From Bradyrhizobium altum (GTDB lineage Bacteria > Pseudomonadota > Alphaproteobacteria > Rhizobiales > Xanthobacteraceae): DNA of 64,000 bases. A program made the position numbers and the translations under genes. Where the stretch lies: NCBI RefSeq assembly GCF_020889705.1, contig NZ_JACMYP010000002.1, positions 62,001-126,000 on the forward strand, in the 5' to 3' direction. This document shows, in pieces, positions 8,504 to 17,713 of this stretch. Positions within the stretch are counted from its first letter, which is position 1, and each line of letters opens with the position of its first letter. The notes beneath the pieces are model-generated. The model was not told the DNA's origin. It saw only the letters and a program-made list of their open reading frames with translations, and searched no databases.

Positions 8504-9000
8504 CTGTGGCACTCAGCGACGCCGATCTGCGCCGGCGCGCCTGGAGCGCAGCTGCGCAGGTGGTCGATCCGGAAATCCCGGTTCTCACCATCGCCGATCT
8601 CGGCGTGCTGCGCGATGTCGCCGTCCATGACGGCCATGTCGAGGTCGCGATCACGCCGACCTATTCCGGCTGCCCGGCGATGAACATGATCGTGCTCGAG
8701 ATCGAGCTCGCGCTGGAGCGTGAGGGCATTCATCGGCCGAAGGTTCGCACGGTGCTGTCGCCGGCCTGGACCACCGACTGGATGAGCGAGGACGGCCGCC
8801 GCAAGTTGAAAGAATACGGCATCGCGCCGCCGCTGCCGGGCTCCTCGCGCCGCGCGCTGTTCGGCGAGCAACAGGTAGCGTGCCCGCAATGTGGCTCTGA
8901 TGATACCGAGTTGCTGTCCGAATTCGGCTCGACCGCCTGCAAGGCGCTGTGGCGTTGCAAGAGCTGCCGTGAACCCTTCGACTACTTCAAGTGTCATTGA
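8497..9000 (+). CDS. paaD: PaaD, iron-sulfur assembly-type protein of the epoxidase
   Basis: PaaD is required for maturation of the epoxidase, probably for an Fe-S cluster of PaaE. Seen: 167 residues, an N-terminal DUF59/MIP18 domain (VVDPEIPVLTIADLGVLRDV, TPTYSGCPAMNMI) and a C-terminal zinc-ribbon-like part with CPQCGS and later CKSCREPF pairs. It overlaps paaC by 7 bp and is followed directly by paaE. Length and order match known paaABCDE clusters. Confidence 0.92.
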   Translation: MVTVALSDADLRRRAWSAAAQVVDPEIPVLTIADLGVLRDVAVHDGHVEVAITPTYSGCPAMNMIVLEIELALEREGIHRPKVRTVLSPAWTTDWMSEDGRRKLKEYGIAPPLPGSSRRALFGEQQVACPQCGSDDTELLSEFGSTACKALWRCKSCREPFDYFKCH

Positions 9001-9002
9001 CC

Positions 9003-10079
9003 ATGTCGACCCCACGATTCCACCGTCTGTCCGTCAGCGACCTGCGCCGCGAGGCGTCGGATGCCATCTCGATGACCTTTGCGATCCCTGACGATCTGCA
9101 AGGCGACTACCGCTTCACGCCGGGCCAGTATCTGACGCTGCGTACCACGATGGACGGCGAGGAAGTCCGCCGTTCCTACTCGATCTGCTCCGGCCCCGAC
9201 GATGGCGAATTGCGCATCGCGGTGAAGAAGGTCGATGGCGGCGCATTCTCGAACTGGGCCGCCGACGAGCTGAAGACCGGTGATGAGCTCGACGTGATGA
9301 CGCCGACCGGCCGTTTCGGTGTCGTCCATGCGCCCGGCGAGGCACGGACTTATGTCGGCTTCGCCGCCGGCAGCGGCATCACGCCGATCCTCTCGATCAT
9401 CAAGGGCGTGCTGGCGCGCGAGCCGGACAGCCGCTTCTTCCTGTTCTACGGCAACCGCTCCACCGAGGGCATGTTGTTCCGCGAGGCGCTGGAGGAGTTG
9501 AAGGACCGCTTCATGCAGCGGCTCTCGGTGTTCCACGTCATCTCGGGCGAGGAGCAGGACATCCCGATCCTGCACGGCCGGCTCGATGGCGAGAAGGTGC
9601 GGGTGCTGCTGCGCTCGCTGGTGCCGGCCGCGACCGTCGATCATGTCTTCGTCTGCGGCCCGGCCGCCATGAGCGAGACGATCGAGGCGACCTGCCGCGA
9701 GATCGGCATCGCCGGCGAGCGCATCCATGTCGAGCGTTTCGTGTCGGAATTCGGCGGCAAGCCGCGTCCGAAACTCATCGTTGCCGCCGGCGCACCGCCG
9801 AAGGCGATCGCCGGACTGATCATCGACGGCAAGCGCCGCGAGGTGCCGGTGGCCGACGGCGAGTCGATCCTCGACGCCGCGCTGCGCGCCGGCATGGACC
9901 TGCCGTTCGCCTGCAAGGGCGGCATGTGCTCGACCTGCCGCGCCAAGCTCGTCGAAGGCGAGGCGCCGATGGATCTGAACTATTCGCTGGAGCCGTGGGA
10001 GCTGAAGGCGGGGTTCATCCTCACCTGCCAGGCCAAGCCGTGTTCCGGCAAGGTCGTGGTGGATTATGATCATGTGTAA
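9003..10079 (+). CDS. paaE: Phenylacetyl-CoA epoxidase reductase subunit PaaE
   Basis: PaaE passes electrons from NADPH through FAD and a 2Fe-2S cluster to the diiron subunit. Seen: 358 residues with an FAD domain (RRSYSICS, about residues 52-59), an NAD(P) domain (GFAAGSGITPILSIIK) and a C-terminal plant-type ferredoxin domain with CKGGMCSTC and a later LTCQAKP cysteine. I use the ATG at 9003; a GTG at 8991 overlapping the paaD end is also possible. The operon is then interrupted by a family C repeat before paaI. Confidence 0.93.
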   Translation: MSTPRFHRLSVSDLRREASDAISMTFAIPDDLQGDYRFTPGQYLTLRTTMDGEEVRRSYSICSGPDDGELRIAVKKVDGGAFSNWAADELKTGDELDVMTPTGRFGVVHAPGEARTYVGFAAGSGITPILSIIKGVLAREPDSRFFLFYGNRSTEGMLFREALEELKDRFMQRLSVFHVISGEEQDIPILHGRLDGEKVRVLLRSLVPAATVDHVFVCGPAAMSETIEATCREIGIAGERIHVERFVSEFGGKPRPKLIVAAGAPPKAIAGLIIDGKRREVPVADGESILDAALRAGMDLPFACKGGMCSTCRAKLVEGEAPMDLNYSLEPWELKAGFILTCQAKPCSGKVVVDYDHV

Positions 10080-10202
10080 TTGTCATTCCGGGGCATCGCG
10101 AAGCGATGAGCCCGGAATCCATAACCACCATCGTGAGTATGGATTCCCCGATGCGCAGTGCGCATCTGAGGCCTGCGCCTTACGGCGCATCCCGGAATGA
10201 CG
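10080..10202. repeat. Family C palindromic repeat, copy 1
   Basis: TTGTCATTCCGGGGCATCGC, a hairpin around GCGAAGCGATGAGC, then ATAACCACC; the mirror end is ATCCCGGAATGACGA. Other copies are at 30411, 57166 and 60675. Confidence 0.85.
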
Positions 10203-10292
10203 AAGCGAGCGTTGACACCCCCGGTGTCGCGCCCAACACCGATTTAACACCAAGAGGCCCGTGGCAACGGGCCCGCGCACAGGGAGTTCGAC

Positions 10293-10763
10293 GTGAACGT
10301 GAAGGCCACGCTATCGCCCGAGGACATGACGCAGGAAGATTTGGCCCGCGCCTGCGCGGATGCGATGTGGAAGGAAGACGACGCCAGCAAGGGTCTCGGC
10401 ATGGAGCTCGTCGAGATCAAGCCGGGGCAGGCAGTGATGGCGATGACGGTGCTGCCGCACATGGTCAATGGCCAGCGCATCTGCCATGGCGGCTACATCT
10501 TCGCGCTCGCTGACTCAGCCTTCGCCTTTGCCTGCAACAGCCGCAACGATCGCGCGGTGGCGGCGCAGGGCAACGTCACATTCATCCGGCCCGGCAAGCT
10601 CGGCGATCGTCTGGTGGCCACCGCGCGCGAGATTTCGCGCAGCGGCCGTTCGGGAATCTACGACGTGCGCGTCACCGCCGGCGACGGCGTGATCGCCGAA
10701 TTCCGCGGACATTCGCGCGTGATACCCGGCAGCTGGCTGCCGGACACGGACATCAAGGCATAA
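10293..10763 (+). CDS. paaI: Hydroxyphenylacetyl-CoA thioesterase PaaI
   Basis: PaaI hydrolyses dead-end CoA esters such as 2-hydroxyphenylacetyl-CoA and releases sequestered CoA. Seen: 156 residues, hotdog fold with the family helix CHGGYIFALADSAFAFACNS and the strand VTFIRPGKLGDRLVATAREI. The start is GTG at 10293, supported by an AGGGAG ribosome site. It lies 19 bp before paaK and in the same direction as the epoxidase genes. Confidence 0.9.
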   Translation: MNVKATLSPEDMTQEDLARACADAMWKEDDASKGLGMELVEIKPGQAVMAMTVLPHMVNGQRICHGGYIFALADSAFAFACNSRNDRAVAAQGNVTFIRPGKLGDRLVATAREISRSGRSGIYDVRVTAGDGVIAEFRGHSRVIPGSWLPDTDIKA

Positions 10764-10782
10764 GGCTTCAGGGGAAACGTCG

Positions 10783-12114
10783 ATGGCAACGGCAAAGCTC
10801 AAGGTCAAGGACGGCGGTTATCACGCCGAGCTCGATGCGGCCGAACGCGCCTCGCGCGACGAGATCATGGCGCTACAGACCAGGCGGCTCGCCTGGTCAC
10901 TCAAGCATGCCTATGACAATGTCGCGCACTACAGGAAGGCGTTCGACGCCGCCGGCGTGCACCCGTCCGCTTTCAAGCAACTTGCAGATCTCGCAAAATT
11001 TCCCTTCACGGTGAAGACGGATTTGCGCGACAATTATCCCTTCAACATGTTCGCGGTGCCGCGCGAACAGCTGGTGCGGGTCCATGGCTCCTCGGGGACA
11101 ACAGGCAAACCGATCGTGGTCGGCTACACCAAAGGAGACATCGACACCTGGGCGGACGTGATGGCGCGCTCGATCCGCGCCGCCGGCGGCCGCACCGGCA
11201 TGCTGATGCACAATGCCTATGGCTATGGCTTGTTCACCGGCGGTCTCGGCGCGCATTACGGCGCCGAGCGGCTCGGCTGCACCGTGATCCCGATCTCCGG
11301 CGGCATGACCGAGCGGCAGGTGCAGCTCATCAATGATTTCCGGCCCGACATCATCACGGTGACGCCGAGCTACATGCTGGCGATCCTCGACGAGTTCAAG
11401 CGGCAGGGGCTCGACCCGCGCAAGTCGTCGCTGAAGTTCGGCATCTTCGGCGCCGAGCCGTGGACCAACGCGATGCGCGTCGAGATCGAGCAGGCCTTCG
11501 ACATGGATGCGACAGATATCTACGGCCTGTCGGAGGTGATCGGCCCGGGCGTCGCGCAGGAATGCGTGGAGACCAAGGACGGCCTGCACATCTGGGAAGA
11601 CCACTTCTATCCCGAGGTGATCGATCCCCTGACCGGCAAGGTGCTGCCCGACGGCGAGAAGGGCGAACTGGTGTTCACCTCGCTCACAAAGGAAGGCTTC
11701 CCGATCATCCGCTACCGCACCCGCGACCTGACGCGGCTGTTGCCCGGCACGGCGCGGCCCGGCATGCGGCGGATGGAGAAGGTGACCGGCCGCTCCGACG
11801 ACATGATCATCCTGCGCGGCGTCAACGTGTTCCCGACCCAGATCGAGGAAGCGCTGCTGGCGACCGACTGGTGCGGCGGCCATTTCGTCATTGAGCTGAC
11901 CCGCGAAGGCCGCATGGACGAGATGACGGTGCTCGCCGAAGCCCGGCCCGAGAGCTGGGACGGCGAGGGGCTGACCGCGCACGCCGAGAAGGTCTCGGCC
12001 TTCATCAAGAACACGATCGGCATCTCCACCCGCGTTCGCGTCGTCGCCCCCGAGACGCTGGAACGTTCGCTCGGCAAGGCGAAACGTGTTTACGACAAGC
12101 GGCCGAAAGAATAG
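10783..12114 (+). CDS. paaK: Phenylacetate-CoA ligase PaaK
   Basis: PaaK activates phenylacetate to phenylacetyl-CoA with ATP, the entry step of the pathway. Seen: 443 residues, within the usual range, with the P-loop SSGTTGKP at residues 103-110, the adenylation motif AEPWTNAMR, a YRTRDLT hinge region and the closing IILRGVNVFPTQIEE segment of the C-terminal domain. A GGGGAAA ribosome site fits the ATG. It is followed after 36 bp by an amidase gene in the same direction. Confidence 0.95.
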   Translation: MATAKLKVKDGGYHAELDAAERASRDEIMALQTRRLAWSLKHAYDNVAHYRKAFDAAGVHPSAFKQLADLAKFPFTVKTDLRDNYPFNMFAVPREQLVRVHGSSGTTGKPIVVGYTKGDIDTWADVMARSIRAAGGRTGMLMHNAYGYGLFTGGLGAHYGAERLGCTVIPISGGMTERQVQLINDFRPDIITVTPSYMLAILDEFKRQGLDPRKSSLKFGIFGAEPWTNAMRVEIEQAFDMDATDIYGLSEVIGPGVAQECVETKDGLHIWEDHFYPEVIDPLTGKVLPDGEKGELVFTSLTKEGFPIIRYRTRDLTRLLPGTARPGMRRMEKVTGRSDDMIILRGVNVFPTQIEEALLATDWCGGHFVIELTREGRMDEMTVLAEARPESWDGEGLTAHAEKVSAFIKNTIGISTRVRVVAPETLERSLGKAKRVYDKRPKE

Positions 12115-12150
12115 CCTCTCGCCCGCAATGCTGGAGGGCGCGGGGTTTCC

Positions 12151-13581
12151 ATGGCCGATACCAATGAAGCAACCGCAGCCGAGATCGTGGCTGATATCCG
12201 CGACGGGAAGGTGACGGCGGTCAGCGTCGTCGAGGCGGCGCTCGATCGTGCGGAGCGGCTCAAGCATCTCAACGCCTTCATCGTGCTGAATCGCGACGGT
12301 GCGCTGGCGGCGGCGCGCCAGGTCGATGCCGGCACGCGCACCGGCGTGCTGGCCGGGCTTCCGATCGTCGTGAAGGACAACATCAACACATCAGACCTGC
12401 CGACATCGGGCGGCACCCCGGCGCTGCAACACGCGCGGCCTGCGCGCAATGCGCCGTCGCTGCAAAAGCTGCTCGATGCCGGTGCTGTGGTCATCGGCAA
12501 GACCAATCTGCACGAGCTCGCCTTCGGCATCACCAGCACCAATCTCGCGCCGTTCGCGGGACCAGTGCGGAATCCCTACGACACGACCCGGATCCCGGGC
12601 GGCTCGTCGGGCGGAACATCGGCGGCGATCGCCGCACGTATCACTACCTCTGGCCTCGGGTCGGACACCGGCGGCTCGACCCGCGTGCCCGCGGCGCTGA
12701 CCGGGACCGTGGGCCTCAGGCCTTCGGTCGGCAATGGCGGCGCCGAGCGGCGCTACCACGACGACAACCAGGTGGTTCCGATCAGCCATACGCGCGATAC
12801 CGTCGGCCCGATGGGACGCACGGTCGCCGACGTCGCGCTGCTCGATGCCGTGATCACAGGCACGCCGCTCGCAACGAGCATTCCGCTACGCGGCGTGCGT
12901 CTCGGCATTCCCGCCTGTTTCTGGAGCGGCCTCGATCGCGATGTCGAGGCCGTTGCCCGCGCAGCCGGCGCCCGGCTTATGGCGGCGGGCGCGCTGCTGG
13001 TCGATGTCGATATGCCTGACCTGTTCGAGCAGAACGGCAAGGTGTCGTTCGTGGTCGCGCTGCATGAACCGATCGCCGATATCCCGGCCTGGCTGGCCGC
13101 CTCCGGGATCGAAGGGATCACGCTGTCCGACATCGCGGCCGGCGTCGCCAGCCCCGACGTGGTCGGCGCTTTCGGTGCCATCACCGCGGACGCCTTTGGT
13201 GCCGCCTATGATGATGCGATCAAGGTGCAGCGGCCGGCGTTGCAGGCGATCTATGCGGCGTATCTCAGGGACAACAAACTGGATGCCATCCTGTTTCCGA
13301 CCACGATCGCGCCTGCGCCTGTGATCGACGAGAAGACCGGGTCCGGCGACATGTCGGTCAATGGCGGCGAGCCGGTGCCGACCTTCGGCACCATGATCCG
13401 CAACACCGATCCCGGCAGCAATGCCGGCCTTCCCGGGCTGTCGCTCTATGCCGGCATGACGCCCGATGGCCTGCCGGTCGGGCTGGAGCTCGACGGTCCG
13501 GTCGGCAGCGATGCCAGGCTGCTCGGCCTCGGCCTGTCGATCGAAGCGATCCTGGGCACGGCCCCGCCACCGAAGCTCTGA
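12151..13581 (+). CDS. Amidase signature family hydrolase
   Basis: Amidase of 476 residues that could convert an aryl-acetamide or a similar amide to an acid. Seen: the Ser-cisSer-Lys triad with Lys75 in VVKDNIN, Ser152 in GGSSGG and Ser176 in GSDTGGSTRVPAA. It starts 36 bp after paaK, so it may supply phenylacetate or indoleacetate to the pathway. That would make it similar to indoleacetamide hydrolases of rhizobia, but substrate is inferred from position only. A GC-rich terminator follows at 13663. Confidence 0.85.
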   Translation: MADTNEATAAEIVADIRDGKVTAVSVVEAALDRAERLKHLNAFIVLNRDGALAAARQVDAGTRTGVLAGLPIVVKDNINTSDLPTSGGTPALQHARPARNAPSLQKLLDAGAVVIGKTNLHELAFGITSTNLAPFAGPVRNPYDTTRIPGGSSGGTSAAIAARITTSGLGSDTGGSTRVPAALTGTVGLRPSVGNGGAERRYHDDNQVVPISHTRDTVGPMGRTVADVALLDAVITGTPLATSIPLRGVRLGIPACFWSGLDRDVEAVARAAGARLMAAGALLVDVDMPDLFEQNGKVSFVVALHEPIADIPAWLAASGIEGITLSDIAAGVASPDVVGAFGAITADAFGAAYDDAIKVQRPALQAIYAAYLRDNKLDAILFPTTIAPAPVIDEKTGSGDMSVNGGEPVPTFGTMIRNTDPGSNAGLPGLSLYAGMTPDGLPVGLELDGPVGSDARLLGLGLSIEAILGTAPPPKL

Positions 13582-13662
13582 GCAGGCCTCCCGCAACAAG
13601 CCCCTTGAATTGATCGGCCAGTCGACTAGTCATGGCCTGAGACCACCTGGCCGCCACGATCC

Positions 13663-13684
13663 GCGCGCCTTGCGGCGCGCTTTT
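13663..13684 (+). terminator. Terminator after the amidase
   Basis: Perfect 7-bp GC stem GCGCGCC / GGCGCGC with a TTGC loop and four T residues. It closes the paa-amidase unit 82 bp after the stop. Confidence 0.7.
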
Positions 13685-13723
13685 CCCTTCGCCCGCAATG
13701 GCGAAGGCAATTGAAGGATTGTC

Positions 13724-14779
13724 ATGGACCCCGCCACGATCGTCATCCTCGCCGCCCTGATCATCGGCCTGATCTATGGCTCGGTCGGGCTCGTCAGCGG
13801 CTTCTGCATGATGAGCGGCCTGCGCGGCTGGTGGGCGGACGGCGATGGACGGTTGGTGCGCACCTACGCACTGGCGACGGGCGTTGCGATCGCGGCCTCG
13901 CAGCTGCTGGCGGCGGCGGGCCTCGTCGATCTCGGCAAGTCGATCTATCTGCAACCGTCGTTCTCGGCGCCGGTGATGTTCCTCGGCGGGCTCTTGTTCG
14001 GCTACGGCATGGTGCTGTCGAACGGCTGCGGCTCGCGGGCGCTGGTGCTGCTCGGGCGCGGCAATCTGCGTTCCTTCGTGGTCGTGATCGTGCTCGGCAT
14101 CTTTGCCGAGATGACGCTGAAGGGCCTGATCGCGCCACTGCGGATCGCGATGGTGCAGGCTTCGCAGGCCACGGTGTCAGCCAATTCGGCGCCGGCGCTG
14201 TTGGCAAGCATCGGCCTCGGCGCGGTGCCGGCGCGGATGGTGGCGGCCTCGGTGCTGTCAGCCGTCCTGATCATTTTCGCCTTTGCCCATGCACCGTTCC
14301 GCAAGTCGCCGGGCCAGATCGCGGCCGGCCTGATCGTCGGCGTGCTGGTGGCGGGAGGCTGGTACGCGACCGGCTATCTCGGCGCCGATGATTTCAATCC
14401 GGTACCGGTGACGTCGCTCACCTTCATCGCGCCGATCGCCGACGCCCTGCAATATGTGATGCTGTCGACCGGCTCGACGCTCAATTTCGGTATCGTCACC
14501 GTGTTCGGCGTGTTTGCCGGCAGCCTGGTCACGGCGATCGCCACCGGGCGCTTCCAGCTCGAAGGCTATCGGTCGCCGCAGCACATGCTGCGTTCGGCAG
14601 GCGGCGCCGCGCTGATGGGCGCGGGCGGCGTGATGGCGTTCGGCTGCTCGGTCGGGCAGGGGCTGACCGGCTTGTCGACGCTGTCGCTGTCGTCCTTCAT
14701 CGCAATCGCCGGCATCATGCTCGGGACCGGCGCCGGCCTGCGCGGCGCGCTGCGGGTCAGGCCGCTCGCGACGGCTTGA
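13724..14779 (+). CDS. YeeE/YedE family sulfur-compound transporter
   Basis: Integral membrane protein of 351 residues in the YeeE/YedE family, some of which take up thiosulfate. Seen: about nine hydrophobic helices and the two family cysteine motifs, VLSNGCGSRALVLLGRGNLR near residue 105 and MAFGCSVGQGLTGLSTLS near residue 307. A GAAGGA ribosome site precedes the ATG. No sulfur-metabolism partner (TusA-like) is next to it, so the cargo is uncertain. Confidence 0.85.
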   Translation: MDPATIVILAALIIGLIYGSVGLVSGFCMMSGLRGWWADGDGRLVRTYALATGVAIAASQLLAAAGLVDLGKSIYLQPSFSAPVMFLGGLLFGYGMVLSNGCGSRALVLLGRGNLRSFVVVIVLGIFAEMTLKGLIAPLRIAMVQASQATVSANSAPALLASIGLGAVPARMVAASVLSAVLIIFAFAHAPFRKSPGQIAAGLIVGVLVAGGWYATGYLGADDFNPVPVTSLTFIAPIADALQYVMLSTGSTLNFGIVTVFGVFAGSLVTAIATGRFQLEGYRSPQHMLRSAGGAALMGAGGVMAFGCSVGQGLTGLSTLSLSSFIAIAGIMLGTGAGLRGALRVRPLATA

Positions 14780-14784
14780 CTTTC

Positions 14785-14865
14785 TTGGAGCATAATCTCC
14801 GCGCAAACGCGTTCCGCGTTGTCGCGCGTGAAAACTGCTTCACACTTTTCCGGATCATGCTCCAA
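14785..14865. repeat. Family G repeat (GGAGCAT...ATGCTCC)
   Basis: Imperfect palindrome ending in TTGGAGCATAATC and GATCATGCTCCAA, with AAACTGCTTCACACTTTTCC inside. This form is, from memory, very common in Rhizobiales genomes. Confidence 0.8.
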
Positions 14866-14908
14866 AGCGCGATGAGATTAGGTTGAGCTGGAACGGCGTC
14901 GAAGGATC

Positions 14909-15030
14909 ACCTCTCCCTTGGGAGAGGTCGATTTGCGCAGCAAATCGGGTGAGGGGTTACGGTCTATCGAGAGAGCAAGAGCCCTCACCCGGATTGCTTC
15001 GCAATCCGACCTCCCCGACGGGGAGAGGTG
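14909..15030. repeat. Family B palindromic repeat, copy 2
   Basis: CACCTCTCCCTTGGGAGAGG at one end, GGGTGAGGGGTTACGG inside, and ACCTCCCCGACGGGGAGAGG at the other. The 14780-15074 gap contains this and the family G element and nothing else that I can see. Confidence 0.85.
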
Positions 15031-15074
15031 AAACGAAACCGCCGCAAGCCGATTCAACCAAGACTCATCCCGCT

Positions 15075-15964
15075 TCAGGCCCGCGACGGCGCATCCGCGA
15101 GCGAACTCAGCCCAATCCCGCCGACGATCAAGGCCGCGGCAACCGCCAGCGAGAGGTCGATCGGTTCGCCGAGCAGCAGCGCCGCGGTCACGATGCCGAC
15201 GATCGGCGTCGCGGTGGTGCCGACAGGCTCTTGTTGACCATCGACATCGCCCAATAGGCCAGCGCCGTGCCGATGAAGCCGGAATAGAGGAACAGCAGCA
15301 CGAGGTGCGGCGACCATTTCACCGCGGGCACGCCTTCGGTGACCAGCGCCGTCGTGGTCAGCACCACCGTCGCGACCAGCACCTGCCACAGCAACAGCTG
15401 CAGCGGCGTCGCGATCCAGCGGTGCGAGCGGATATAGATGATGTTCGCGGCCCAGCAGATCGCGGCGATGATGATCATGCCGGCGCCGGCGATGACATGC
15501 AAATTGCTCCAGTCGAGCGATGCCGGGTTAAGGATCACGCAGAGGCCGGCGAGTCCCAATGCGACCCCGACGAGCTTCAGCGCGCCGAGCCGTTCGGTGC
15601 GCGCCGCGCCCGCGACCAGCGCGACCCACAGCGGCGTGGTGTAGCCGAGCACGACGCCCTTGCTGGCCGGCAGATAGCGCAGGCCGGCGGCGACCAGGGT
15701 CGAGAAGAACGTCATGTGCAAGAGCGCGACGCTGAGTACGACCGGGACATCGGCGATCCGCGGAATGATCAAATTGCCGCTGGCGCGCAGGATCACCAGC
15801 AGGGCGATCAGGGCGACCCAGCTGCGGATCGATGCGGTCCACAGCGGCGGCACTGCCTCGACCAGCGATTTCGTCACCGACCAGTTGATGCCCCAGGCCA
15901 GCACCACGACGATGAACAAGGCGGCGGCTTTGGCGGAGGAGAGCGATGGGTTCACGGGCGGCAT
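15075..15964 (-). pseudogene. EamA/DMT-family transporter, frameshifted
   Basis: Drug/metabolite exporter of the EamA type, about 295 residues if intact. Seen: ten-helix pattern starting MPPVNPSLSS with early FIVVVLAWGINWSVTKSL. After AYWAMSMVNKSLSA the frame changes near 15210-15222. The rest of the last helix (ATPIVGIVTAALLLGEP to SLADAPSRA, stop at 15075) lies in another frame. The reading frame from the start stops early at 15188. Compared with the usual family tail, about six or seven codons are also missing at the break, so a short deletion is more likely than a sequencing slip. It diverges from a MocR regulator that could have controlled it. Confidence 0.75.
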
Positions 15965-16000
15965 CCTTGCAGGCGATATCGCTTGTGAATAGGATCGGAC

Positions 16001-16047
16001 TGGCTCTATCGAAAGAGCCAGATTTGACAGATAAGAGGAGCCAGATT
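16001..16047. promoter_or_regulatory. MocR/EamA divergent operator: repeats of GAGCCAGATT
   Basis: Direct repeats GAGCCAGATT at 16015-16024 and 16038-16047, 23 bp apart, and TGGCTC at 16001-16006 inverted to the first GAGCCA. Two direct repeats about two helical turns apart plus one inverted copy are the usual layout for MocR/PdxR-type regulators. Confidence 0.6.
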
Positions 16048-17503
16048 GATCCTCGCCGAATTGCTCGCGCTGAAGCGTGCCGATGATGCCGGGCTGACCA
16101 CGCAGCTGACGCAGCAGCTGCGCGCGCTGATGGCGAGCGGCCGGATCAGGAGCGGGGCCGTGCTGCCGTCGAGCCGCACGCTTGCGGCCGAGCTCGACGT
16201 GTCGCGCAACACGGTGACGCATGCCTATGATCAGCTCGCGGCCGAAGGGTATCTGCGCGTCGCCGCGCGGCGGCGGCCGGTGGTGTCAGACGATATCGAG
16301 GCGCGCTTCGCCAGGGCGGTGCCGGCCCCGCGGGGCGATGCCGCCCGCAAGCCGCTGCTGTCGCCCTGGGCCCTGCAGCTCTCCGACACGGATTGGCCGC
16401 TGTCCTACCAGGCCGGCTTCCGGCCGCTCCGTCCTGGACTAGCGGATGCGCGCGAGTTTCCGCACGAGATCTGGGCGCGCTGCCTGCGCCGCAGCGCATT
16501 GCGCCGCCGCTTCAACGACCAGACCGTGATCAACCGGCCGAGCCTGCGCGAAGCCTTACGCGACTACCTCGAAATCAGCCGCGGCGTGCGCGCCGAGGCC
16601 GATCAGATCCTGATCCTGCCGACGGCGCAGGCGGCGCTGACGCTGATCGCCGCCACCACCATCGTTGCCGGTGATGCGGTGTGGACCGAGGATCCCGGCT
16701 ATCCCGGCGCCGCGGCGGCATTTCGCGCCGCCGGCGCCGCCGTCGTCGGTGTCAGGCTCGATCAATGGGGCATGATGCGGACGCGCGAGGCGCGCGCGCC
16801 GAAGCTGATCTTCACGACGCCGTCGCATCAGCACCCGACCGGGCGGGTGATGCCGGTTGCGCGCCGCACCGAGCTGTTGGCGGCGGCCGAGCCCGGCATC
16901 ACCTGGATCGTCGAGGACGATTACGACGGCGAGTTTCACTATGACAGCCGTCCGATGCCGGCCCTGCAAGGGCTCGATCGCGAGGGACGCGTGCTCTATC
17001 TCGGCACCTTCGCCAAGGCGATGACCGCCGATATCCGCATCGGCTATCTGGTGGTGCCGCCACAACTGGCGCGGACGATGGAGATCGCGCAGCGCCATCT
17101 CGGTCTGATCGCCTCCGTGCACGTCCAGGAGGCGCTGGCCGGCTTCATGGCCGACGGGCACTTCCTGGCGCATGTCAGGCGGATGCGGCGGATCTATCGC
17201 GCGCGCCGTGACCACCTCGCGGCGGCGCTGACACGGCACCTCGAGCCGGTGCTAACGGCCGAGATCCCGCCGGGCGGCATGCAGTTGATCGCGCGTTTCA
17301 GGGATGGCGCCGCGGACCAGAGCGCCGTGACGCGGCTGGTCGCGGCCGGGGTCGAGGTGCGCGCGCTGTCGAGCCTTGCGCTGGAGCGGCCGCACGACCA
17401 CGGCCTGCTGCTCGGCTTCGCCGCCTGGCGCGAGAATGAGATCGGCGCCGCGGTCCGCATCATGGCGAATTGCCTGACCGGCAAGCGCCCGGCGCGCGGG
17501 TAG
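16046..17503 (+). CDS. MocR/PdxR-type GntR regulator with aminotransferase domain
   Basis: Regulators of this type couple a GntR winged helix to a PLP-binding fold of class I aminotransferase type. Seen: 485 residues, helix-turn-helix with LPSSRTLAAELDVSRNTVTHAYDQL (about residues 32-56), then DPGYPGAAAAFRAAGA and FTTPSHQHPTGRVMP, and the PLP lysine region YLGTFAKAMTADIRIGYLV. The TTG start at 16046 is chosen because AGAGGAG ends six bases before it. It diverges from the broken EamA gene; operator repeats lie between them. Confidence 0.88.
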   Translation: MILAELLALKRADDAGLTTQLTQQLRALMASGRIRSGAVLPSSRTLAAELDVSRNTVTHAYDQLAAEGYLRVAARRRPVVSDDIEARFARAVPAPRGDAARKPLLSPWALQLSDTDWPLSYQAGFRPLRPGLADAREFPHEIWARCLRRSALRRRFNDQTVINRPSLREALRDYLEISRGVRAEADQILILPTAQAALTLIAATTIVAGDAVWTEDPGYPGAAAAFRAAGAAVVGVRLDQWGMMRTREARAPKLIFTTPSHQHPTGRVMPVARRTELLAAAEPGITWIVEDDYDGEFHYDSRPMPALQGLDREGRVLYLGTFAKAMTADIRIGYLVVPPQLARTMEIAQRHLGLIASVHVQEALAGFMADGHFLAHVRRMRRIYRARRDHLAAALTRHLEPVLTAEIPPGGMQLIARFRDGAADQSAVTRLVAAGVEVRALSSLALERPHDHGLLLGFAAWRENEIGAAVRIMANCLTGKRPARG

Positions 17504-17713
17504 AGGGGCGCTCGCACGATTTCGGAATATTGGAATAATGTCCCTGAGTTGCCCGACGTGTCAAGTTGCCTAGTCGAACGCCGGCGGCCGCCGGCTACTT
17601 TGCATGGGGTTGTTTTCGATATTTTTCAGCGCGCCCCTGCGACGGCCGCGCAAGCGGGAGGGGATGCAGCTGGCATGCTGCTTCGGCTCGGCCCGTCTCG
17701 CTGCGTCGCAGGC

